From the NCBI GenBank assembly GCA_002319815.1, contig DCFR01000015.1, positions 1 to 17,836 on the forward strand: a stretch of 17,836 nt of DNA. Direction: 5' to 3'. The notes below the pieces were generated by a model. That model made no database searches. It saw nothing but the letters and a program-made list of their open reading frames with translations, and was not told the DNA's origin. How positions within the stretch are numbered: the stretch's first letter is position 1; every line of letters starts with the position of its first letter. This document shows, piece by piece, positions 6,419 to 14,889 of this stretch. A program made the position numbers and the translations under genes. Origin of the DNA: Megamonas sp. UBA1799. Its GTDB lineage: Bacteria; Bacillota; Negativicutes; Selenomonadales; Selenomonadaceae.

Positions 6419-7825
6419 CTATGCGCGGCAACTTTGAGCGCTTGTCTGACTCTGGAGCGTTCGCAGCGCATCGACCACTTGTTTTGAGCAAACATCCATT
6501 TGGGATAACGCTTTTTCCGCCGCCTGTGTGTCCTTTTTCTCATAAGCAATAGCCGCTTCTTTTGCAAACTTATGTAAATCTGCATGGGGCTTTTCTATAT
6601 CCATAAAGACCTGGTTGCCTTTATGCATCTGCGCCCCGGTTGTAGCATACCATTTCCCCAAGCGACAATCATGATGGGTTCCCATGGTATCTGTATCGAT
6701 CTTTTCATAGCCGAGCAGCATATTATAGACACGCCAACGCCATAGGAGATGGTCGGCAACACAGATATCCAAGAGTTCTTTATCGCCCATACACAAATTG
6801 TTCTTTAATAAATCCATCCGTAAATTATTGATAACCTGGCTTAAGGAAAAGACGCCTTTTCCGGTCGTGTTGCATTCGACTAATAATTTTTCGGACCCAG
6901 ATGCAACCTGACTGACTTCCGAAGCGATTTCTTGTGAAGTTGCCGTTTGCTCTTCGTTATTTGCAGCAATCTGCAGCATTTCGCTATTAATCGAGACAAT
7001 GGCTTGCCGCATATCATCAATAGACCCTAGCGCACCGTCGACGGAAGTTTTACCCGCCAGAAGGCCCTGTGAGGTTGTTTCAATACTGCTTACGGCGCCT
7101 TGCGTAGCGACCTGCAGATTGCCAATACTATCTTGTATTTCCAGGACCGATTCTTTCGTATGCTCTGCCAGTTTACGAACCTCACCTGCTACAACGGAAA
7201 ATCCCCGCCCTTGTTCGCCGGCTCTGGCAGCTTCAATAGCCGCGTTAAGCGCCAACAGATTGGTCTGGTCGGCAATTTCTTTAATGATATCGACAACGTC
7301 GCCGATTTTTTTCGTATTATCCAGCACGCCATGCATCTGACTATTGATAGAATCCATTGCTGCAAAGGACTTTTCGACCACGGCAAACGCTTGAGAAACT
7401 GTTTTTGTTCCCTGTGTTGCCACTGACGTTGCCTTATCTGCATTGGCAGCGGCTGCCTGCGCACGGCTGGATACATCATCTACCGAAGCCGACATTTCTT
7501 CACTACTGGCGGCTATAGAACTCATGGATCGGCTTTGCTGCCGTACATCGCTGATCATCGTCTTGATAAAATCCATTTTTGTAACTTCTTCTAAAAGATT
7601 ATTGACGTCTAAAACAACATGCTTTCTTTCTGCACAAAGCATATCCACCATCGCGTTCCATTCCCGGGCCATTTCCCCGCACCCTGGAACTTTTTCATCC
7701 AAATAAGCTGTCTTCCCCGCCCGGATACTCTTGATGGCTTCTACAATCTTTCTGTTACACACGGCCGCATCGTGGCCCTCATGTTTTACCTTCACCGCAG
7801 TATTGTTCTTAAATACTCCCAACAT
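6419..7825 (-). CDS. Soluble methyl-accepting chemotaxis protein with C-terminal CZB zinc-binding domain
   Basis: A 468-aa cytoplasmic chemoreceptor. It has no transmembrane segment. Residues 1-75 form a short N-terminal region (AVKVKHEGHD, then a Cys-containing helix). Residues about 80-340 are the helical signalling domain, with the conserved hairpin tip EIADQTNLLALNAAIEAARAG at 183-203, followed by EQGRGFSVVAGEVRKLAEHT, which contacts CheA/CheW. The C-terminus (352-420) is a CZB domain with the expected zinc ligands: His359 in HLLWRW, Cys387 in CRLGKW, and His414 and His418 in HADLH. CZB receptors sense zinc or oxidants such as hypochlorite in other bacteria; the ligand here is unknown. 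The start ATG 7825 follows GGGAGG at good spacing. A possible promoter is TTGCTT (7911-7916), 16 bases, TATTTT (7889-7894). No other chemotaxis genes lie in the window. Confidence 0.93.
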   Translation of the reverse strand: MLGVFKNNTAVKVKHEGHDAAVCNRKIVEAIKSIRAGKTAYLDEKVPGCGEMAREWNAMVDMLCAERKHVVLDVNNLLEEVTKMDFIKTMISDVRQQSRSMSSIAASSEEMSASVDDVSSRAQAAAANADKATSVATQGTKTVSQAFAVVEKSFAAMDSINSQMHGVLDNTKKIGDVVDIIKEIADQTNLLALNAAIEAARAGEQGRGFSVVAGEVRKLAEHTKESVLEIQDSIGNLQVATQGAVSSIETTSQGLLAGKTSVDGALGSIDDMRQAIVSINSEMLQIAANNEEQTATSQEIASEVSQVASGSEKLLVECNTTGKGVFSLSQVINNLRMDLLKNNLCMGDKELLDICVADHLLWRWRVYNMLLGYEKIDTDTMGTHHDCRLGKWYATTGAQMHKGNQVFMDIEKPHADLHKFAKEAAIAYEKKDTQAAEKALSQMDVCSKQVVDALRTLQSQTSAQSCRA

Positions 7826-8194
7826 ATAAATCCTCCCAGTAGATAAAATTTATAAAAAACAGTTGCCTGTTCCTTAGCTAAAACAGGTAAAATAATATCA
7901 TCTTATGTTCAAGCAATTTTTTCTTTTGCTTGCCGGCTTGTTTTAATCAAGCCAGAAAAGCTATAGGTCTTTTCTCACTCATTTCCTATCTCCCATTGTA
8001 CTTCTTGACTGCTTATTCTACCAATATTATATGTATCGGCATTTTTGAGAAAAAATTCACTAATAAATAAAACAAGTCTTAAGATCTATGTTGATTTTCA
8101 AAATCATATATCTGGAAACGGTCTTGAACATACTTTGACAATGAGTGGACACACAGCATCTATATTTTTTCTCTTGTCCCTTGGGAACGAACAC
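7826..8194. other. Intergenic region upstream of the chemoreceptor, with clustered hairpins
   Basis: About 370 bases with no gene I can support. On the minus strand it carries three nearby hairpins: GGCTTG/CAAGCC (7935-7953), CAAGCAA/TTGCTTG (7910-7932) and CCTGTT/AACAGG (7866-7887), the last followed six bases later by six T residues (7859-7854), which might act as a weak attenuator before the chemoreceptor. A TTGACT-17-TATATG pair on the plus strand (8005-8033) leads to no gene. An open plus-strand frame from 8045 runs straight through the tRNA and is spurious. Confidence 0.4.
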
Positions 8195-8222
8195 AAAAAA
8201 GGATCTGTATCACTACAGACCC
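8195..8222 (-). terminator. Terminator of the tRNA-Arg gene
   Basis: Minus-strand hairpin with the TCTGTA/TACAGA core and flanking GG/CC (8201-8222) followed by six T residues (8200-8195), about 14 bases after the encoded CCA. Confidence 0.85.
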
Positions 8223-8236
8223 TTATAATTGCTATA

Positions 8237-8311
8237 TGGTGCGCTCGGGCAGAGTCGAACTGCCGCCTTCAGCTCCGGAGGCTAACGTCCTATCCACTGG
8301 ACTACGAGCGC
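8237..8311 (-). tRNA. tRNA-Arg (anticodon CCG)
   Basis: A complete cloverleaf on the minus strand. The acceptor stem is GCGCTCG/CGAGCGC, the D stem GTCC/GGAC, the anticodon stem TTAGC/GCTGA with loop CTCCGGA (anticodon CCG, reading the rare Arg codon CGG), and the T stem GGCAG/CTGCC with loop TTCGACT. The discriminator base is A and the 3' CCA is encoded (8237-8239). It has its own promoter and terminator and stands as a single-gene unit between the chemoreceptor and the LysR gene. Confidence 0.96.
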
Positions 8312-8329
8312 ACATCATGAACAAGAGAT

Positions 8330-8358
8330 AGTATAGCATATTTTCAATGCTTTGTCCA
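8330..8358 (-). promoter_or_regulatory. Promoter of tRNA-Arg
   Basis: TGGACA (8353-8358), a 17-base spacer and TATACT (8330-8335) on the minus strand, placing the transcript start about 12 bases before the mature tRNA 5' end. Confidence 0.7.
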
Positions 8359-8388
8359 ATATAAAATCATATAATTTCTTACTCCCCA

Positions 8389-9282
8389 TCAGCCGTCCGC
8401 TTCCGTTCCCAATTCCTGCATCAAAGAAATCATCGCTTTCATTGGCGGCGTCAGCCATTTTGACTTGTGATGCACTAACTGCCGCCAGACAAAAAACGGC
8501 TCTTCTTTGACCTGCAGCCGCACCAGCGTTCCTGCCTGCAGACTGTCTCTGACGGCAAATGCCGGTAAAAATGAAATGCCAATTCCCTTCTCCACCAGGC
8601 TGCGCAGCATATCGACGTTGCCAAATTCCAGAAAAGGCTTTATTTCCAGCGACTGCATCGCCAGCCGTTCTTCAAAATGCTGCCGATAGCTCATATTTTT
8701 TTCTGTCAGCAAAAATTCCTGTTCGACCAGATCAGAAAAAAACAGCGGCTGAAAAGCTGCCGGATGCTGCGGAGAAGCGACGAAAATAATTTCCTCACGC
8801 TTTTCCAGCACAGTCACAATGTCCGGCGAATAAATACGGTGATCCAGCGTATAAACCAGATCGACTTCATTATGCCGCAGTTTTTGAAATAAATCAACGG
8901 TATCCCCCGTCAGCAGCCTGATCTCAACCTGCGGACAAGCCTGATGGTAAAGCGCAAGAATCCGGGGAAAATAAACCGTGCAAAGCGACTCCGCCATGGC
9001 CAAGCGAAGCGTACCCGACGCCATCGGCAAATGACGCATCCGGGTTTTGGCATCTTCAGCCGTATGCAGAATAGTCTGCGCATAAGACAAAAATTCCCGC
9101 CCCGCCGACGTCAGGCGCACAGTCTTATGAATGCGTTCAAAAAGAGGCACGGCCAGCTCCTGTTCCAGCTGCTGAACCTGTGCTGTGATCGTCGACTGCG
9201 CATAGCCCAGAAGGACCGCTGCCCGTGAAAAGCTCTCTTGTTCTGCAACATATAAAAAAGCCTTGATATTACGCAGTTCCAC
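8389..9282 (-). CDS. LysR-family transcriptional regulator
   Basis: A 297-aa LysR-type regulator. The N-terminal winged helix-turn-helix spans about residues 1-60 (ELRNIKAFLYVAEQESFSRA, LGYAQSTITAQVQQLEQELA, PLFER). A linker and a two-lobed effector-binding domain follow, with typical spacing to the end. The start is taken as GTG 9282, which gives the usual family beginning MELR and has AGGTGG eight bases upstream. A GTG four codons earlier (9294) has no ribosome site. It is divergent from the NSS transporter, the classic arrangement of a LysR regulator with its target, and a palindrome sits in the shared promoter region. A TATAAT at 9316-9321 probably serves this gene, so the regulator may control its own expression as well. 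The effector is not predictable from sequence. Confidence 0.92.
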   Translation of the reverse strand: MELRNIKAFLYVAEQESFSRAAVLLGYAQSTITAQVQQLEQELAVPLFERIHKTVRLTSAGREFLSYAQTILHTAEDAKTRMRHLPMASGTLRLAMAESLCTVYFPRILALYHQACPQVEIRLLTGDTVDLFQKLRHNEVDLVYTLDHRIYSPDIVTVLEKREEIIFVASPQHPAAFQPLFFSDLVEQEFLLTEKNMSYRQHFEERLAMQSLEIKPFLEFGNVDMLRSLVEKGIGISFLPAFAVRDSLQAGTLVRLQVKEEPFFVWRQLVHHKSKWLTPPMKAMISLMQELGTEADG

Positions 9283-9315
9283 TCTGCCAACCACCTATCG
9301 ATATTTTCGATTCAT

Positions 9316-9321
9316 ATTATA
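9316..9321 (-). promoter_or_regulatory. Probable -10 box of the LysR gene
   Basis: TATAAT on the minus strand, about 34 bases before the chosen start. The -35 region is weak and falls on the palindromic operator (9336-9354), as expected for a regulated or self-regulated promoter. Confidence 0.45.
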
Positions 9322-9333
9322 GAAACTATCGTT

Positions 9334-9363
9334 TTTACAAAAGTTCCTTTTGTAGCATATAAT
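9334..9363 (+). promoter_or_regulatory. Promoter of the NSS transporter
   Basis: TTTACA (9334-9339), an 18-base spacer and TATAAT (9358-9363) on the plus strand, about 50 bases before the transporter ATG. The 19-bp palindrome fills nearly the whole spacer. Confidence 0.65.
9336..9354. promoter_or_regulatory. Perfect 19-bp palindrome, probable LysR operator
   Basis: TACAAAAGTTCCTTTTGTA is a perfect inverted repeat of eight bases around TTC, and it fits the LysR pattern T-N11-A within a dyad. It overlaps the -35/spacer of the transporter promoter and the -35 region of the LysR promoter. That the adjacent LysR protein binds it is inference. Confidence 0.6.
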
Positions 9364-9413
9364 GAAAGACAATGATTGTCAATAATTGAAACGGCAGGGA
9401 GATTGATCGCGAC

Positions 9414-10748
9414 ATGGCAACGACAAAAGCGTCCCCTTCGGCGGCGCCCAATAATTTTACTTCTCATTTTGGCTTTATTCTGGCTTGTATCGGTTCTGCC
9501 GTCGGCATGGGAAATATCTGGATGTTTCCTTACCGGATGGGGGAATATGGCGGCGGCGCTTTTTTAGTTCCTTACATACTGTTCACCATTCTGTTTTCTA
9601 TCGTAGGCCTCTCAGCGGAATTTGCCATTGGCCGGCTGGCGCAGACCGGTACGCTGGGAGCCTATGAATACTGCTGGCGGCGCATCAACCACAGCCGGAT
9701 CGGCTATCTTTTAGGCTGGATTCCTTTGTTGGGTTCACTAGGTATTGCCATCGGGTATGCCGTGATCGTCGGCTGGGTCGTCTGGGCTTTTGCCAACGCG
9801 CTCACCGGCACCTTACTGACTTCAGATGCGGCCACTGCCTTTGCTCAGATGACACAGCCCTTCGGCAGCCTGCCCTGGCATGCAATCGTCATCATCATTG
9901 CCGCCGCGATACTGATCTCAGGCGTCACCGACGGCATTGAAAAGATCAATAAAATTTTCATGCCGGCTTTTTTTGTACTGTTTGCTTTTCTTGCTGTCTG
10001 GGTCGCTTTTTTACCCGACACCGCAGCCGGCTATGCGTTCATGTTTACACCGCATTGGGAAGATCTTTTAAAAACCAACACCTGGATTATGGCCATGGGA
10101 CAGGCATTTTTTTCGCTCTCCATCACCGGCTCCGGCATGATTGTTTATGGCACCTATCTGCGCAAAGAAGAAAACATCCCCCGCGCTTCGATCTGGACCG
10201 GCCTGTTTGATACATTATCCGCTATACTGGCGGCCCTTGCCATTATCCCCGCGGTATTTTCCTTTGGCATCAAACCGGACTGCGGCCCGACCCTAATGTT
10301 CATTACGCTGCCGCATATTTTTGCCCGGATGCCGCTGGGACAGCTTTTCGCCGTTTTTTTTTTCCTCTCGGTCATTTTTGCCGGTATCACCAGTTTGATC
10401 AATATGTTTGAAGCCGTCAGTGAGTCATGGCAGCACCGTTTCCATCTGCGCCGTAATACTGCAGTGCTTCTCTGTACCGGTCTGGCTCTTTTCGTTGGCA
10501 TATTTATTGAGGATGCAGCCCAAGCCGGCACCTGGATGGATTTTGTTACGATTATCATTGTGCCTTTCGGGGCGGTATTTGGCGCTGTCTCTTTTTACTA
10601 TATACTGGGCTACAAGGAGCTGCGGCAGGAGCTTGAGCTTGGCTGCAGCAAACCGCTGCCCGCGCTGTTCGGCATTATTGCCCGCTACCTCTATGTGCCG
10701 CTGACCGTTCTCATATTCATTCTTGGCATCGTATACGGCGGCTTATAA
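9414..10748 (+). CDS. NSS-family sodium-dependent amino-acid (neurotransmitter-type) symporter
   Basis: A 444-aa integral membrane protein of the neurotransmitter:sodium symporter family. The unwound TM1 motif is GSAVGMGNIWMFPY (27-40), and TM6 carries the family signature FFSLSITGSGMIVYGTYLRK. About 11 hydrophobic helices are visible, and the length matches the short bacterial members such as MhsT rather than 12-helix LeuT. It should couple Na+ entry to uptake of a neutral amino acid. The substrate cannot be read from the sequence; tryptophan or other hydrophobic residues are possible, given the family and the convergent trp operon. ATG 9414 has AGGGAG 12 bases upstream, which is rather far. 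It is controlled from the divergent LysR region and ends at the bidirectional terminator at 10767-10814. Confidence 0.93.
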   Translation: MATTKASPSAAPNNFTSHFGFILACIGSAVGMGNIWMFPYRMGEYGGGAFLVPYILFTILFSIVGLSAEFAIGRLAQTGTLGAYEYCWRRINHSRIGYLLGWIPLLGSLGIAIGYAVIVGWVVWAFANALTGTLLTSDAATAFAQMTQPFGSLPWHAIVIIIAAAILISGVTDGIEKINKIFMPAFFVLFAFLAVWVAFLPDTAAGYAFMFTPHWEDLLKTNTWIMAMGQAFFSLSITGSGMIVYGTYLRKEENIPRASIWTGLFDTLSAILAALAIIPAVFSFGIKPDCGPTLMFITLPHIFARMPLGQLFAVFFFLSVIFAGITSLINMFEAVSESWQHRFHLRRNTAVLLCTGLALFVGIFIEDAAQAGTWMDFVTIIIVPFGAVFGAVSFYYILGYKELRQELELGCSKPLPALFGIIARYLYVPLTVLIFILGIVYGGL

Positions 10749-10766
10749 GCTGCCGGCAAAAGGCAG

Positions 10767-10814
10767 AAAAAACTCCGGCATCATCAGCCTTACGCTGAAT
10801 GCCGGAGTTTTTTT
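10767..10814. terminator. Bidirectional terminator between the transporter and the trp operon
   Basis: Long hairpin CTCCGGCAT / ATGCCGGAG (10773-10807) with an inner TCAGC/GCTGA stem. AAAAAA lies on the left (10767-10772) and TTTTTTT on the right (10808-10814), so it works in both directions. On the right it overlaps the trpG stop codon (10813-10815), so the operon ends with no trailing space. Confidence 0.93.
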
Positions 10815-11379
10815 ACAATCGTTTCAAAAAATTTTGCAGCAGCAAAGAGCCGACCGGTGTAAGAATAGACTCTGGATGGAACTGCATACCTTCAATGTCA
10901 TACCGTTTGTGACGAACTCCCATAATCATACCGTTGGCAAGTTCCGCCGTAACTGTCAGGCATTCAGGCAGACTGTCCCGATCGAGAATCAGCGAATGGT
11001 AGCGGCCGACTTCAATATCCTGCGGCACTCCGGCATAGCTTCCCTGGCCATCGTGATGCAGCCGGGATACCTTCCCATGGATGATTTCACCGGCCCGAAT
11101 GACCTTGGCTCCAAAAGCTTCGCCGATCGCCTGATGGCCCAGGCAAATGCCCAGCACCGGAAGCGTGCCGGCTAAATCCTGCACCAGTGCTTCGCTGATC
11201 CCGGCATCTGCAGGCACGCCCGGACCGGGAGAGATGACCGCAGCCTGATAGCTGCGCTTTCGGACCTCGGTCACGCTGATCTGGTCCGACCGGACGACCT
11301 CAACCTCCGCTCCCAATTCTGACAAAAGCTGATAAAGATTATACGTGAAGGAATCATAATTATCGAGTAATAAGATCAT
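10813..11379 (-). CDS. trpG: Anthranilate synthase component II (glutamine amidotransferase)
   Basis: This subunit hydrolyses glutamine and passes ammonia to TrpE to form anthranilate from chorismate. It has 188 aa. Class I glutamine amidotransferase motifs are LLLDNYDSFTYNL at the N-terminus, SPGPG (50-54), the nucleophile Cys79 in GICLGHQ, and the catalytic His-x-Glu in QFHPES near the C-terminus. ATG 11379 is chosen because GAGGAGGTGG lies just upstream and it begins at the family's usual MILLLDNYDSF; the open frame further upstream is only trpE read out of frame. The gene overlaps the end of trpE by 20 bases, which suggests translational coupling. It may also serve p-aminobenzoate synthesis, as in some Firmicutes. 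It is the last gene of the operon. Confidence 0.95.
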   Translation of the reverse strand: MILLLDNYDSFTYNLYQLLSELGAEVEVVRSDQISVTEVRKRSYQAAVISPGPGVPADAGISEALVQDLAGTLPVLGICLGHQAIGEAFGAKVIRAGEIIHGKVSRLHHDGQGSYAGVPQDIEVGRYHSLILDRDSLPECLTVTAELANGMIMGVRHKRYDIEGMQFHPESILTPVGSLLLQNFLKRL

Positions 11380-12853
11380 GATTTTCCACCTCCTCGATAA
11401 CTTCAAACGAAGCCTTGGCCTTTTGCAAAATCTCCCGATATTCATTCTCCGCCACCGAATCGGCCACAATGCCGGCGCCGGCCTGAATAATCGCTTCATC
11501 GCCTTCAATGCGTATCGTCCGCAGCGTTATGCACATATCCATATTGCCGCAAAAATCCATATAGCCTACCGTGCCCGCATAGGCTTCCCGGGGAACTGAC
11601 TCCAATTCATGAATGAGCTCCATGGCGCGCAGTTTTGGTGCTCCGCTGACGGTCCCGGCCGGGAAGCAGGCCTTTAAAACATCCATCGGCGCATAGCCCG
11701 GTTTGAGCTGCCCGACGACTTCCGATACCATGTGCATGACATGAGAGAATTTTTCTACCTGACGCAGCTTCGTGACCCGGACAGTCCCCGGTTCACTGAG
11801 ACGGCCAATATCATTGCGCGCCAGATCGACCAGCATGGAATGCTCGGCGCACTCCTTTTCATCGGCCTGCAATTCTGCCATTAAAGCGGCATCCTCAGCA
11901 TCATTCTGCCCACGCCGGCGCGTGCCGGCAATCGGGTAGGTGCAGAGCCGGCGCCCCATGACTTTCACCAGCATTTCCGGCGACGCTCCAACCAGTTTCA
12001 CGGCGCCAAAATTCAAATAAAACATGTACGGTGACGGATTTACCTGCCGCAGCCGCCGATAAAAAGAAAACGGTGGGCAAGTAATTTTTTCCCGAAACTG
12101 ACAGCTGGGAACGATCTGAAAAATGTCGCCGGCCATAATATGCTCCTTGCAGGCATCAATGGCCGCAGCAAAACTCGCCGGCATTGTACCGAAGCGCCGC
12201 AGAAAATCTACCTTTTCCGCCCGCGGCGGCACGTTGTTTTCCGGAATGACCGCTGGCTCTGACAAGCGGCGCAAAATTGCCTGCATCTTCTGCTGTACGG
12301 CATCATATACCGCATCCGCCGTATCCGAACTGACTTCCGCCAAACAAATCAACCGGGATGTATTTTTTAGCTGATCGAAAACGACCAGCACCCGGCATAT
12401 CATCAATTGTCCCAGCAGTTCTTCCTGCCCCGGCTCCAACCCGCGCACCCGGTCGAAGGTGGATGCAATTTCATAATTCAGGTACCCCACTGCGCCGCCG
12501 TTGGCCAATGGCAGCAGCATATCTTCGGCGGCCGTCTGAAATCCCTGCAGATAGATTTTGACCGTCTCCGCCGGCGTCCCGTCCATACAGCGCATACGAT
12601 CATTTTCCTGTACCATGAGATGATCTTTATACACCTGCAAGCGGACAAAAGGTTCAGCTCCAATAAAAGAATAGCGGCCAAACTGCCGGCTGGTATCGAC
12701 GGATTCCAGAATAAAGCCCCGTTCCTGCCCAACTAATTTGTAATAAATTGAAACCGGCGTATCAAGATCCGTCGATATTTCCATTGATACGGCAATCAGA
12801 TTAACCGCAGCGGCCAATTTTTTAAATTCTTCTCTGCACGGTGTAAGTTTCAT
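11360..12853 (-). CDS. trpE: Anthranilate synthase component I
   Basis: A 497-aa chorismate-binding subunit that makes anthranilate, the first committed step to tryptophan. The N-terminal lobe carries ILES (48-51) and GRYSF (59-63), which together form the feedback site where tryptophan binds, so allosteric inhibition is probably retained. The C-terminal chorismate-binding domain shows PSPYMFYLNFG, GASPEML, PIAGTRRRG, LVDLARNDIGRL and FPAGTVSGAPK, the usual catalytic blocks. The start ATG 12853 is one base after the trpA stop (TGATATG), with AGGTGA upstream inside trpA. Its place after trpA instead of at the head of the operon is unusual. Confidence 0.97.
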   Translation of the reverse strand: MKLTPCREEFKKLAAAVNLIAVSMEISTDLDTPVSIYYKLVGQERGFILESVDTSRQFGRYSFIGAEPFVRLQVYKDHLMVQENDRMRCMDGTPAETVKIYLQGFQTAAEDMLLPLANGGAVGYLNYEIASTFDRVRGLEPGQEELLGQLMICRVLVVFDQLKNTSRLICLAEVSSDTADAVYDAVQQKMQAILRRLSEPAVIPENNVPPRAEKVDFLRRFGTMPASFAAAIDACKEHIMAGDIFQIVPSCQFREKITCPPFSFYRRLRQVNPSPYMFYLNFGAVKLVGASPEMLVKVMGRRLCTYPIAGTRRRGQNDAEDAALMAELQADEKECAEHSMLVDLARNDIGRLSEPGTVRVTKLRQVEKFSHVMHMVSEVVGQLKPGYAPMDVLKACFPAGTVSGAPKLRAMELIHELESVPREAYAGTVGYMDFCGNMDMCITLRTIRIEGDEAIIQAGAGIVADSVAENEYREILQKAKASFEVIEEVENHDLITR

Positions 12854-12854
12854 A

Positions 12855-13646
12855 TCACTTCACCTGCGCATCCAGCGCCTGCCGCAGGGAAGCAATCAGC
12901 CGCGCCGCGCCGTCAATATCATGGTCCAGCAAATGACGGACCACGGCGCTGCCGACAATGACGGCATCCGCATGCTGACTGGCTTCCACCGCCGCCTCCG
13001 GCGAGCCAATGCCAAAGCCCACAGCCACCGGCGTCGCCGTATGCTGCCGAACCAACTGGGCCACCTTGCCAATCGGCGCATAATCAATTTTACGCACTCC
13101 GGTGACGCCGTTCACCGATACGCAATAAATAAATCCATTGGCGCTGCGGCAAATCTCCTGCACGCGATCCGGCGTGGTTCCCGGTGTAACAAATTCAATA
13201 ATATGAAAGTCTTCTTTAGTGCCCAACTGCCGCAAATCACCAGATTCCTCATGGGGAACATCCGGCAGAATCAGGCCGTCCAGTCCCGCCGCTTTAAAAT
13301 CAGCGATGAAGGCTTCTTGTCCGTAATTCAGTATATTATTGATATAGCCCATACCCAAAAGCGGAATTTGTGAAAATTTACGGATCTCTTTTACCAGCTG
13401 CAAAAACTTTTTAACCGTCATCCCGGCGCGAATGGCCGCTACATCCGCCTCCTGAATCACCGGCCCATCGGCCATGGGATCGGAAAACGGAATGCCCAGC
13501 TCAATCACATTGGCTCCGGCTGCCTCAGCCGCTCTCACTGCGGCGAGCGTAGTATCGGTATCCGGCGCTCCAGCCGTAATATAAATAATTAATCCTTTTT
13601 TACCTGCTGCCCGTAAACCGGCAAACACTTTATCTAAACGAGTCAT
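12855..13646 (-). CDS. trpA: Tryptophan synthase alpha subunit
   Basis: It cleaves indole-3-glycerol phosphate to indole and glyceraldehyde 3-phosphate, and channels indole to TrpB. It has 263 aa in a TIM-barrel. The catalytic residues are at the standard positions: Glu49 in ELGIPFSDP and Asp60 in ADGPVIQ. ITAGAPD (23-29) and the phosphate-binding GFGIGSPE and VGSA segments are present. ATG 13646 overlaps the trpB stop as ATGA and has GGAGGAAA upstream, so the two subunits are translationally coupled, which suits an alpha-beta complex. A longer frame upstream has no ribosome site and would overlap trpB. Confidence 0.96.
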   Translation of the reverse strand: MTRLDKVFAGLRAAGKKGLIIYITAGAPDTDTTLAAVRAAEAAGANVIELGIPFSDPMADGPVIQEADVAAIRAGMTVKKFLQLVKEIRKFSQIPLLGMGYINNILNYGQEAFIADFKAAGLDGLILPDVPHEESGDLRQLGTKEDFHIIEFVTPGTTPDRVQEICRSANGFIYCVSVNGVTGVRKIDYAPIGKVAQLVRQHTATPVAVGFGIGSPEAAVEASQHADAVIVGSAVVRHLLDHDIDGAARLIASLRQALDAQVK

Positions 13647-14824
13647 TCTATTTCCTCCCCCAAGGCTTTCGCCACCATTTGTACATCTTTGTCGCCGCGT
13701 CCAGACAAACATACAACGACAACTTCATCCGGTTTGGTCTGCGGTATCAGCTTCTCCAGATAAGCCAGCGCATGCGAACTTTCCATAGCGGGTATAATCC
13801 CCTCTATACGGGTAAGCCGCTGAAAAGCTGCCAGCGCTTCCTGATCATTGGCTGATACATATTCAACAATACCGACATCCTTGAAGTAGGAATGCTCCGG
13901 CCCAACTCCCGGATAATCCAGGCCGGCAGAAATCGAATACGCTTCCAGCGCCTGACCGTCGTCATCCTGCAGCAGATAGCTGTAAGCTCCATGCAGGACA
14001 CCGGGCCGTCCCTTTTCCAACGTCATCGCATGATCGCACGGAGCATCGCCTCTTCCGGCCGCTTCGACGCCAAATTTTTTGATGTTTGTGTCCTTCCGGA
14101 AATCATAAAACAATCCCATCGCATTGCTGCCGCCGCCGACACAAGCCACTAAATAGTCCAGCCTGTCGCCGGTTTCTTTTTTGATTTGCTGCCGGACTTC
14201 CCGGCCAATAACAGACTGGAAATCGCGCACCATTTCCGGATAAGGATGCGGGCCGGCCACTGTGCCGATGATATAATAGGTATCATCAATATGTGCCGCC
14301 CAGTAACGAATCGCCTCATTCATCGCATCCTTCAATGTGCCCGTGCCCCCCTGCACCGAGATAACCTCTGCCCCCAAAAGCTTCATGCGGAACACATTCA
14401 GTTTCTGCCGTTCCACATCCAGCGCACCCATGAACACCTTGCATTTGAACCCAAACAAAGCCGCCACGGTAGCCGTTGCCACGCCATGCTGGCCCGCGCC
14501 CGTTTCCGCAATCACGCATTTTTTTCCCATGCGCCGCGCCAGAATAGCCTGCCCCAGCGCATTATTGATCTTATGCGCTCCGGTATGTAACAGATCCTCA
14601 CGTTTTAAAAATATTTTGGCCCGTCCGTAATGCTGCGTCAGTTTTTCTGCATAATACAGCATGGTCGGCCGCCCGGCATAATGATCGAGATAATGTTTAA
14701 ATTCTTCCTGAAAAGCCGGATCATTTTTATATTGGCCATATGCGGCCTCCAGTTCATTTAAAACCGGCATCACCGTTTCCGGTACATACTGCCCGCCATA
14801 CTTGCCAAATCTTCCCTTTTTCAT
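13643..14824 (-). CDS. trpB: Tryptophan synthase beta subunit
   Basis: A pyridoxal-phosphate enzyme that condenses indole with serine to give tryptophan. It has 393 aa, the normal length. It begins GRFGKYGGQYVPE, the PLP lysine is Lys85 in HTGAHKINN, and the phosphate-binding loop is GGGSNAMG. Other family blocks are AETGAGQHG and SGRGDKD near the end. It is of the TrpB1 type that pairs with TrpA. ATG 14824 follows GAGGAGGAAA. A 65-base gap separates it from trpC, the only appreciable gap inside the operon. I see no promoter or terminator in that gap. Confidence 0.97.
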   Translation of the reverse strand: MKKGRFGKYGGQYVPETVMPVLNELEAAYGQYKNDPAFQEEFKHYLDHYAGRPTMLYYAEKLTQHYGRAKIFLKREDLLHTGAHKINNALGQAILARRMGKKCVIAETGAGQHGVATATVAALFGFKCKVFMGALDVERQKLNVFRMKLLGAEVISVQGGTGTLKDAMNEAIRYWAAHIDDTYYIIGTVAGPHPYPEMVRDFQSVIGREVRQQIKKETGDRLDYLVACVGGGSNAMGLFYDFRKDTNIKKFGVEAAGRGDAPCDHAMTLEKGRPGVLHGAYSYLLQDDDGQALEAYSISAGLDYPGVGPEHSYFKDVGIVEYVSANDQEALAAFQRLTRIEGIIPAMESSHALAYLEKLIPQTKPDEVVVVCLSGRGDKDVQMVAKALGEEIE

Positions 14825-14889
14825 CTTGTTTCCTCCTCATATCTTCTCACCGCCGCTTTAGCAGCAGCCCGTATTTACTCGCATATCAT

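Noticed and set aside
8045..8320. 91-codon plus-strand frame
   Set aside because: It runs through the tRNA-Arg gene and its terminator in antisense and has no ribosome site.
10154..10558. 134-codon minus-strand frame inside the NSS transporter
   Set aside because: It is a shadow of the transporter coding sequence, which has clear family motifs on the other strand.
11380..11508. N-terminal extension of trpG by 43 codons
   Set aside because: It is trpE coding sequence read out of frame, whereas a strong ribosome site directly precedes ATG 11379 and fits the family's usual N-terminus.
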